Source of the DNA: Candidatus Parcubacteria bacterium | GTDB taxonomy: Bacteria; Patescibacteria; ABY1; BM507; UBA12075 | Direction: 5' to 3' | Assembly (NCBI GenBank): GCA_002869165.1 | Contig: PKTK01000001.1 | Span: forward strand, 496,001 to 560,000 | Length of the DNA: 64,000 nt | In this document: positions 59,016-64,000 of the stretch, piece by piece | Layout: the number at the start of each line of letters is the position of its first letter | How positions within the stretch are numbered: position 1 is the first letter of the stretch | Notes under the pieces: model-generated | The model's database searches: none | What the model was told of the DNA's origin: nothing | What the model saw: the letters and a program-made list of their open reading frames with translations, nothing else | Translations under genes and position numbers: made by a program

Positions 59016-59164
59016 TGTCATTTCGATCCGAAGGGAGAAATCCCTTATACTCAGATAATTATCAATGCTTTACTATTCCCACGTCTAAGGGATTTCTACC
59101 CCAGGGCACCTATCTTGCTTCGCAATTATCCTCGTCCCTTTGCTTCGCTGCACTCGAAATTACA
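59016..59164. repeat. TGTCATTTCG...CGAAATTACA element
   Basis: 149 bp; inner arms AGGGAGAAATCCCTTA and TAAGGGATTTCTACCCC; right end degenerate (ATTACA for ATGACA). Confidence 0.8.
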
Positions 59165-59237
59165 AAAATAATTACAAAAAGTGACACCTCGTTCATTAAA
59201 AAAGTTTACTCTCCCTCAAGGTGAGAATTTTGTAAAA

Positions 59238-59268
59238 ACAAAAAACTCCCCTATTCGAGGAGTTTTTT
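59238..59268 (-). terminator. Terminator after rpsI
   Basis: Reverse strand AAAAAACTCCTCGAATAGGG GAGTTTTTTG: arms of CTCC/GGAG with flanking A/T runs. Confidence 0.88.
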
Positions 59269-59311
59269 GAATATGTAAAACGGAATATAGACGGTTCCGT
59301 CGTGAGAGTCT

Positions 59312-59755
59312 TTAACGCTTTGACCACTGTGGAGCTCTTCTAGCTTTCTTTAGACCTGGTTTCTTTCTTTCTTTACGTCTAGCATCTCTGGTTACCCAGC
59401 CTTTAGCTCTTAGTGATGGTTTCAATGTTTCATCCATCTCAACTAAAGCTCTTGAAATACCGTGTCTAATGGCTGAGGCTTGTCCTAATTTTCCACCACC
59501 AGTTACCACAGCAGAAATTGTGAAATCTTTAAGGTTACCAGATAGTTTAAGTGGTTGCTTAACTATTTTCATGCCATATTCAGAAAAGTATTCAGTAGCA
59601 TCCATACCATTAACGATAATAGCGCCATCACCTTTTTTATAAACTCTTACTCTAGCGATAGCTACTTTTCTTCGTCCAATAGTAGCGATGTATTTACCTT
59701 TTAGCTTTGGTAATTCTACAGTCTTTTTTGTTGTCTCTTTAGTATCTTTGGTCAT
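59312..59755 (-). CDS. rpsI: 30S ribosomal protein S9
   Basis: 147 residues: YIATIGRRKVAIARVRVYKK, VVTGGGKLGQASAIRHGISR, and the terminal GLKKARRAPQWSKR reaching the P-site tRNA. The last residues are normally KRR or KR, as here. It is preceded by rplM with a 7-nt gap. Start TTATATG, no Shine-Dalgarno. Confidence 0.97.
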   Translation of the reverse strand: MTKDTKETTKKTVELPKLKGKYIATIGRRKVAIARVRVYKKGDGAIIVNGMDATEYFSEYGMKIVKQPLKLSGNLKDFTISAVVTGGGKLGQASAIRHGISRALVEMDETLKPSLRAKGWVTRDARRKERKKPGLKKARRAPQWSKR

Positions 59756-59762
59756 ATAATAT

Positions 59763-60122
59763 TTATCTGATAATTAATCTTTTCAACATGTCTTTTCTGA
59801 ATTTTACCGGAGGTAACATTTCTCTAACAGCTCTTTTAATAATATCAGCTGGATTAGCTTTATTTAAATCTGACATTTTCTTTTCTTTTAATCCTCCTGG
59901 ATAACCTGAATAACTAAAATATTTCTTTTGATCTAGTTTTTTACCAGTAAAACTAAGCTTGTCAGCATTTACAACTTCTACAATATCACCACAATCTAAA
60001 TGAGGTTCAAATTCTGGTTTATTTTTTCCACGCAAAAGTGTAGCGATCTCGGTTGCGATTCTACCTACGCTTTTTTCTTCAGCGTCAATTTTATGAATTG
60101 TTCTTGTTACTGTTTTTGCCAT
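59763..60122 (-). CDS. rplM: 50S ribosomal protein L13
   Basis: 119 residues: DAEEKSVGRIATEIATLLRG, DIVEVVNADKLSFTGKKLDQ, KKYFSYSGYPGGLKE and MLPPVKFRKDMLKRLIIR. Shorter than the 142-residue E. coli protein at the C-terminus: it ends at KRLIIR, where others continue with KLxVY and a further 20 residues. Early 23S assembly protein. rpsI follows after 7 nt. Confidence 0.96.
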   Translation of the reverse strand: MAKTVTRTIHKIDAEEKSVGRIATEIATLLRGKNKPEFEPHLDCGDIVEVVNADKLSFTGKKLDQKKYFSYSGYPGGLKEKKMSDLNKANPADIIKRAVREMLPPVKFRKDMLKRLIIR

Positions 60123-60128
60123 CTTTTT

Positions 60129-60482
60129 TTATTTAACTAATTCAATAACAGCCATAGCTGCGCCATCACGTGATCGTGGTGGAAGCTTAGTAATTCGTGT
60201 ATAACCACCTTCTCTTTTCTTGTATCTACCACCTAGCACTTCCATAGCTTTTTTTACTGCCATTTTTTGTGGAAATAATTCAATCAACCTTCTTCTAGCT
60301 GTTAAATCTTCTTTTTTAGCTGTAGTAATTGCTTTTTCTACCAAAGATCTTACGGCTTTTGCCTTTGCTTCAGTTGTGCTTACTTTTTCGTAAATCAAAA
60401 CACTTGCTGCTAAATTCCTTAGCATCATTTCTCTATGTGCTTTTTCTCTACCTAGGGTAGTTTTCTTTACTCTGTGTCTCAT
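60129..60482 (-). CDS. rplQ: 50S ribosomal protein L17
   Basis: 117 residues: MRHRVKKTTLGREKAHREMM, LAASVLIYEKVSTTEAKAKA, VEKAITTAKKEDLTARRRL and GGYTRITKLPPRSRDGAAMA. Complete. Located between rpoA and rplM in the usual order. Confidence 0.97.
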   Translation of the reverse strand: MRHRVKKTTLGREKAHREMMLRNLAASVLIYEKVSTTEAKAKAVRSLVEKAITTAKKEDLTARRRLIELFPQKMAVKKAMEVLGGRYKKREGGYTRITKLPPRSRDGAAMAVIELVK

Positions 60483-60502
60483 GGTTATCTAATTTAAAAT
60501 TA

Positions 60503-61246
60503 TTATTTTTCTTCCTCTTTAGCATCTTCTTCTTTCTTATCTTCTTTTTTCTCCTCTTTGGCTCCTCCCACCAAAGCTCCAAACTGTTCTACTAATATAT
60601 CAACTGATTTATTAAATGCTTCTTCTGGACTAATAGTCCCATCAGTAATAATATCTAACACAACTTTATCCCAGTTGGTCATCTTACCTACACGAGCATT
60701 TTCAACAGTAATACCTACGTGTTTCACTGGTGAATAAACTGAATCCATTTCAATAAAATTTACAATCTTTTCTTTTTCTTCTCTATTTTCTACAGCTTCA
60801 AATCCCATGCCTTTTTTAGCAAAAATCTTTGCTTTCAAGCTACCTGCCATATCAGTTATGTGACCTAACACTAGATCTGGATTCATGATTTCAACCTGGG
60901 AATTCTTGGTAATATCGCCTGCAGTAATTTCCTTTTTTCCAGCTATGTCTAGCTCTAATTCAACCGGTTCGTCACCATGAATCTTCATGCGTAATTGCTT
61001 TAGATTCAAAACAAATTCCAAAACATCTTCTTTTAAGTGTGAAAGAGCCATAAATTCATGCTCAACGCCTTCAATGACAACACCAATTGGAGCAGCACCA
61101 GGCATACTTGAAAGAAGTACACGCCTAATAGAATTACCTAAGGTAACTCCAAAACCTGGAAAACAAGGACCAATTTCTACAATAGTGTTGTTTTCTTTTT
61201 TGGTTTTTTCAAATTTTACGTTTTTTGGTAATGCGATATTCCCCAT
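60503..61246 (-). CDS. rpoA: RNA polymerase alpha subunit lacking the C-terminal domain
   Basis: 247 residues. The N-terminal dimerisation domain is complete (IVEIGPCFPGFGVTLGNSIR, RRVLLSSMPGAAPIGVVIEG, VENARVGKMTNWDKVVLDI, FNKSVDILVEQFGALVG) and enough to assemble the polymerase. After residue 225 only a Lys/Glu tail follows (GGAKEEKKEDKKEEDAKEEE), and the frame ends TAA TAA; rplQ starts 20 nt later. The alpha-CTD that binds UP elements and activators is absent. So promoter activation through alpha-CTD should not occur here. Confidence 0.95.
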   Translation of the reverse strand: MGNIALPKNVKFEKTKKENNTIVEIGPCFPGFGVTLGNSIRRVLLSSMPGAAPIGVVIEGVEHEFMALSHLKEDVLEFVLNLKQLRMKIHGDEPVELELDIAGKKEITAGDITKNSQVEIMNPDLVLGHITDMAGSLKAKIFAKKGMGFEAVENREEKEKIVNFIEMDSVYSPVKHVGITVENARVGKMTNWDKVVLDIITDGTISPEEAFNKSVDILVEQFGALVGGAKEEKKEDKKEEDAKEEEK

Positions 61247-61289
61247 ATCATTTGTTTAGTTTATAAAAACTTATATGAAATATAATTTA

Positions 61290-61919
61290 CTATCTTGAAT
61301 AATACTCAACGATAACTTGAACGTTGAAGTTTGGATTGATATCCTTCATATCTGGTTGGTGCAATACTTTAGCTACGATCTTGTTCTTGTCTAGATTTAA
61401 CCAACCTGGGACCTCTTTATTTTTCAATCTATCAGTCAATTCTTTGAATAATTTTAGATTCTTCTTATTAGCTTTGATGGTAATCTCGTCACCTTGTCTT
61501 ACGATATAAGAAGGAATATCTACTCTTTGACCATTGATAGTCAAAAGTCCATGGCTAATAATTTGTCTAGCTTGTGGTCTTGATGTTGCAAAACCTAATC
61601 TATAAACAATATTATCAAACCTTGTTTCAAGTAATTTAAGAAAGTTTTCTCCTGTATTACCTGACTTCTTACCAGCCTTATCAAAAGTTAATCTGAATTG
61701 TTTTTCCATCAAATTGTATTGTCTCTTTGCTTTTTGCTTTTCTTGAAGCTGTGTTCCGTAGTCAGTAAGTCTAGCTCTTCTAGTTGAACCATGTACTCCT
61801 GGTGGGTAATTTCTCTTTACAATAGCACATTTCTGAGAATTACATCTCTCACCTTTAAGAAAAAGCTTTTCACCTGCTCTTCTGCATCTTTTACATTTTG
61901 GATTTAAGTCTTTAGCCAT
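61290..61919 (-). CDS. rpsD: 30S ribosomal protein S4, zinc-finger form
   Basis: 209 residues. N-terminal cysteines C9, C12, C26 and C31 (KCKRCRRAGEKLFLKGERCN..KC) form the zinc-binding S4 variant. Then the S4 RNA-binding domain (LETRFDNIVYRLGFATSRPQ, ARQIISHGLLTINGQRVDIP) and the ending NVQVIVEYYSR. Primary 16S binder and start of 30S assembly. Stop is TAG TAA. Confidence 0.97.
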   Translation of the reverse strand: MAKDLNPKCKRCRRAGEKLFLKGERCNSQKCAIVKRNYPPGVHGSTRRARLTDYGTQLQEKQKAKRQYNLMEKQFRLTFDKAGKKSGNTGENFLKLLETRFDNIVYRLGFATSRPQARQIISHGLLTINGQRVDIPSYIVRQGDEITIKANKKNLKLFKELTDRLKNKEVPGWLNLDKNKIVAKVLHQPDMKDINPNFNVQVIVEYYSR

Positions 61920-61939
61920 TTATTTAAACTTCTTATTTA

Positions 61940-62611
61940 TTAAACTCTTCTAGGCTTGCGTTGTCTGCAACCATTGTGTGGTTTAGGGGTTACATCTTGA
62001 ATAGAAGTAACTACAAGTCCGTTATTATTTAGTGATCTAATTGCTTATTCTCTGCCTGTTCCCACTCCTTTTACAAATACACTCACTTCAGACAAACCAA
62101 ACTCTTCCCTTGCCTTGCCTACAGCAATTCTAGTGATAATCTGAGCAGCATATGGAGTAGCCTTTTTAGGTCCTTTAAACCCGGCTATACCAGCTGAAGC
62201 CCAAGAAATAACACTGCCATTTTGATCAGTAAGGGTTACTATAGTATTATTATAAGTTGATTTAATAAAAGCTTTTCCCGTTGGAACTTTTCTGGCTACT
62301 TTTTTCTTTTTCTTTCTTACTTTGCTTTTTTTATTCTTTTGCTCGTTTTCGGTCTTTTTCTTTTCTAATTTCTTGATGATTTCTTCTGGCAAAGTTTCAA
62401 GTCCTGAAGAGTCTTTTTCGGTTTTTAGACTAACCTCATCTTTTGAATCGCGTGCAAGCGATTCATCCGCCGCACCGGAGGTGCTTTGGGCGGATTCGTT
62501 TTCTTTAGTATCTACATCAACATTAGCAGTTTTATCTGCCTTTTTTTCTACTTTGTCACCACCTTCGGTCTCAGTAGTTTTTGCGTCTTTTGTTGTTTTT
62601 TCTTCACTCAT
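61940..62611 (-). CDS. rpsK: 30S ribosomal protein S11, N-terminally extended and interrupted by in-frame TAA
   Basis: From the ATG at 62611 (MSEEKTTKDAKTTE). About 110 residues of low-complexity acidic then basic extension (ending KSKVRKKKKKVARKV) precede the S11 core (GKAFIKSTYNNTIVTLTDQN, WASAGIAGFKGPKKATPYAA, VSVFVKGVGTGRE). At 62045-62047 the codon is TAA where S11 has a near-invariant serine (GSGRESAIR); the same frame continues with AIRSLNNNGLVVTSIQDVTP and KPHNGCRQRKPRRV to a real TAA at 61940. Bases 62445-62495 of the extension are a copy of a dispersed 51-nt double hairpin. S11 is essential in the 30S platform, so true loss is not credible. Confidence 0.93.
62445..62495. repeat. 51-nt double-hairpin element inside rpsK
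   Basis: GAATCGC/GCGATTC hairpin (62445-62464) then ATCCGCC/GGCGGAT hairpin (62465-62495), same spacing as 22525-22575. 51 nt equals 17 codons, so the frame is kept. Confidence 0.88.
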
Positions 62612-62652
62612 AGATATGAATATCACTGAAAAATATTATTTAAAGATTTATT

Positions 62653-63048
62653 TTATGTCTTTTGAGATCCTGCTTTGCTCTTGCCTGACCCAACTGTAGC
62701 TCTCTTGCCACCTCTCACGGTTCTACTATTTGTTTTTGATCTTTGACCTCTTACAGGTAAGTTTCTTGTGTGTCTAAGACCTCTATATGAACCAATTTCC
62801 TTCAAACGTTTGATATTACTAGCAATTTCACGTCTCAAATCACCTTCAACTTTTTTCCCCTTTTCAATCAAAACTCTGAGTTTGTTGGCTTGGTCGTCTG
62901 TTAAATCCTTTACTCTAGTATTTGGATCAATTTTTGCTTGCTCCAAAATATTTTGAGAAGTTTTTAAACCAATACCATAAATATAAGTTAGAGAAATCTC
63001 TACTCTTTTTTCATTTGGAATTGTTACACCTGCGATTCTAACTGCCAT
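62653..63048 (-). CDS. rpsM: 30S ribosomal protein S13
   Basis: 131 residues: MAVRIAGVTIPNEKRVEISL, TYIYGIGLKTSQNILEQAKI, EGDLRREIASNIKRLKEIGS and YRGLRHTRNLPVRGQRSKTN. The C-terminal tail is Gly/Ser/Lys-rich (GGKRATVGSGKSKAGSQKT). It contacts the 30S head and the 50S. Start context TTATGGCA, no Shine-Dalgarno. Confidence 0.97.
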   Translation of the reverse strand: MAVRIAGVTIPNEKRVEISLTYIYGIGLKTSQNILEQAKIDPNTRVKDLTDDQANKLRVLIEKGKKVEGDLRREIASNIKRLKEIGSYRGLRHTRNLPVRGQRSKTNSRTVRGGKRATVGSGKSKAGSQKT

Positions 63049-63069
63049 AATATTTAAATATTTAATAAA

Positions 63070-63183
63070 TTAACCTTGTCTTTGCTTGTGCTTAGGGTTT
63101 TTACATAACACAACAACCCGACCTTTTCTTCGGGTAGTTTTACAATCTTTACAAATTTTCTTGGCACTTGCTCTAACTTTCAT
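63070..63183 (-). CDS. rpmJ: 50S ribosomal protein L36
   Basis: 37 residues, MKVRASAKKICKDCKTTRRK...; the zinc ligands are C11, C14, C27 and H32 (VVVLCKNPKHKQRQG). Too short for most ORF lists but unmistakable, and in its standard place between infA and rpsM. Confidence 0.96.
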   Translation of the reverse strand: MKVRASAKKICKDCKTTRRKGRVVVLCKNPKHKQRQG

Positions 63184-63252
63184 GGTTTCAAAAATAAATT
63201 AAATAAGGAGATGTTTTCATCTCATAAATTAATGTAGTTTTTTTAAAGACTA

Positions 63253-63495
63253 CTACAGTCTAAAGGTAATTCTGCCTTTAGTCAAATCATAAGGACTAAT
63301 TTGAACTTTTACCTTGTCTCCAGGAAGTAGTCGAATGCGATTCATTCGCATTTTTCCTGAAAGGTGAGCCAGAATTTCATGATCGTTTTCAAGAAGCACC
63401 TTAAATGATGCCGCTGGCATCAGTTCTAGCACTTCTCCTTTTACTTCAATAAACTCTTTTGAGTCTATTTGTTTTTTTTCGTCTTTTTTACTCAT
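63253..63495 (-). CDS. infA: Translation initiation factor IF-1
   Basis: 80 residues; one OB-fold: FIEVKGEVLELMPAASFKVL, LENDHEILAHLSGKMRMNRI, RLLPGDKVKVQISPYDLTKG and RITFRL. The N-terminal 12 residues (MSKKDEKKQIDS) are an additional charged stretch. Binds the 30S A site in initiation. First gene of the reverse-strand ribosomal operon, behind a consensus promoter. Ends TAG TAG. Confidence 0.97.
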   Translation of the reverse strand: MSKKDEKKQIDSKEFIEVKGEVLELMPAASFKVLLENDHEILAHLSGKMRMNRIRLLPGDKVKVQISPYDLTKGRITFRL

Positions 63496-63569
63496 TTATT
63501 AGTGTTATCTCTAAACACAAAAAATTTGGCAAAACAGAAAATTTTACCAATGTTTACGGTAATTAATGT

Positions 63570-63598
63570 TTACTTAGTAAATTTTAATTACTTAGTAA
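63570..63598 (-). promoter_or_regulatory. Two TTACTTAGTAA palindromes in the infA leader
   Basis: Identical 11-bp palindromes at 63570-63580 and 63588-63598, 18 bp apart, just downstream of the -10 element: a possible operator or mRNA structure. Confidence 0.5.
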
Positions 63599-63602
63599 AA
63601 TT

Positions 63603-63631
63603 ATTATATATTTATTTTTTTCAAATGTCAA
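63603..63631 (-). promoter_or_regulatory. Consensus sigma-70 promoter of the infA ribosomal operon
   Basis: TTGACA (63626-63631), 17-nt spacer, TATAAT (63603-63608) on the reverse strand: a perfect consensus match at both hexamers. Confidence 0.88.
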
Positions 63632-63728
63632 GAGATAAAACAATTATTAGTTAAAAATTAAGAATTAAGAATTAATTACTAATATTAGCTAATATATATT
63701 CTTTTAAACTCATTGCTGTTTAAAAATT

Positions 63729-63749
63729 GGAAATTGGAAATTGGAAATT
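63729..63749. repeat. GGAAATT heptamer array, three units
   Basis: Three exact GGAAATT copies followed by T residues, upstream of the infA promoter. Confidence 0.85.
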
Positions 63750-63771
63750 TTTCCTTCTTTCAACATTTTTA

Positions 63772-63822
63772 AATAAAAAAACGTTGTTATTGTTTGTCTA
63801 TAAGCTAACAATAACAACGTTA
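63772..63822 (-). terminator. Terminator of the partial gene at 63835-64000
   Basis: 15-bp perfect arms AACGTTGTTATTGTT (63780-63794) and complement (63807-63821), with TTTTTTTATTT on the reverse strand. Confidence 0.9.
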
Positions 63823-63834
63823 GATAAGTTTGTC

Positions 63835-64000
63835 TCATTTATAATCTCTTCTAATGGACTTATTAAAGTATATTGAGTCTATAAATGAATAAAAAAAACA
63901 AAAGCTCATAACTGCTATAATCACTGGAAATGATTCATTTTTTGGAAAATATTTTACAACAAAAGAAAAAGTTGTCAAATAAATTATTGTTAAAATTGCA
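63835..64000 (-). CDS. C-terminal end of a membrane protein (partial)
   Basis: 55 codons are open from the window edge to the TGA at 63835-63837. They encode two hydrophobic segments (ILTIIYLTTFSFVVKYF and FPVIIAVMSFCFFYSFIDSI) and a basic end (KSIRRDYK). The strand and the terminator right behind it support a real gene that starts outside the window. Too little to name. Confidence 0.6.
   Translation of the reverse strand, partial: AILTIIYLTTFSFVVKYFPKNESFPVIIAVMSFCFFYSFIDSIYFNKSIRRDYK

Larger units (their letters stand above)
58792..59311. other. Intergenic region with palindromes and a TGTCAT element
   Basis: 520 nt without a supported gene: a cluster of GGTATTAATACC/GGGTATTGATACC words (58882-58930), a TGTCAT element (59016-59164) and the rpsI terminator (59238-59268). 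Confidence 0.75.
63496..63834. other. Intergenic region with infA promoter, heptamer repeats and terminator
   Basis: 339 nt without a gene: two TTACTTAGTAA palindromes, a perfect promoter, heptamer arrays AATTAAG (63656-63676) and GGAAATT (63729-63749), and a terminator (63772-63822). Confidence 0.8.

Noticed and set aside
58994..59224. Forward ORF of 76 codons
   Set aside because: Composed of a TGTCAT element and flanks, no SD, no protein-like composition.
7399..63837. Reassignment of TGA (as in Gracilibacteria/Absconditabacteria)
   Set aside because: TGA ends several genes here (for example at 7399, 8483 and 63835), and tryptophan and glycine positions in conserved proteins use ordinary codons.

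Overview
The window is one 64 kb stretch of a low-GC (roughly one third G+C by eye), gene-dense bacterial chromosome. It reads as a Patescibacteria/CPR-type genome (Falkowbacteria/Magasanikbacteria-like; an inference). Supporting signs are SD-less starts of the form TATATG, secreted proteins carrying DxDGDG calcium repeats and an AWYV/YYLGRP domain, a short TsaB, an RpoA without its C-terminal domain, and no complete biosynthetic operons apart from peptidoglycan, Fe-S and dTMP genes. No tRNA, rRNA, CRISPR array, integrase or transposase gene was seen.

Layout. 1-6.3 kb: envelope polysaccharide genes (Wzy/O-antigen ligase with TPRs, two GT4 transferases, an initiating sugar-phosphate transferase). 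6.4-7.1 kb: RNase P RNA, reverse strand, swollen to about 690 nt by two insertions. 7.1-8.8 kb: five small membrane proteins. 9-17.3 kb: DUF2914 protein, hemerythrin, tgt, surface proteins, murF, DUF6498 protein. 17.4-26.6 kb: dcw-type cluster (mraZ, a secreted trypsin-like protease, rsmH, ftsL-like, class B PBP) and a large secreted protein. 26.6-27.4 kb: divergent control region with a consensus promoter, MraZ-box-like repeats and a 0.5 kb structured mraZ leader. 27.4-29.4 kb: alkD, tsaB and small genes. 29.8-36.1 kb: second polysaccharide locus (two GT4, beta-propeller, radical SAM, O-antigen ligase). 36.2-40.4 kb: a GC-richer, Shine-Dalgarno-led island (LysM/barrel-like protein, LysM-TM protein, lipoprotein). 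40.5-45 kb: Wzz-like protein and isc genes with an Rrf2 regulator and an L,D-transpeptidase. 46.6-50 kb: secE, nusG, three micro-ORFs, rplK, rplA. 50.2-57.2 kb: dTMP synthesis (dCMP deaminase, Nudix, dcd, thyA, folA), two NMP-kinase-like genes, gatB. 57.2-58.8 kb: small membrane proteins. 59.3-63.5 kb: rpsI, rplM, rplQ, rpoA, rpsD, rpsK, rpsM, rpmJ, infA on the reverse strand.

Three themes stand out. (1) Four conserved genes (rplA, rpsK, murF, tgt) are full length only if a single in-frame TAA is read through, and gatB is followed by two in-frame copies of its own tail separated by TAA; ochre suppression, sequence error and decay all remain possible. (2) The intergenic DNA is packed with repeat families: a TGTCAT...ATGACA element in at least eleven copies, one inside the RNase P RNA; a 51-nt double hairpin, one copy inside the coding sequence of ribosomal protein S11; period-7 tandem arrays that end a few bases before start codons; and long perfect palindromes. 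(3) Core genes begin without a Shine-Dalgarno sequence, whereas about twenty mostly unrecognised accessory genes have strong ones, which suggests two populations of genes.
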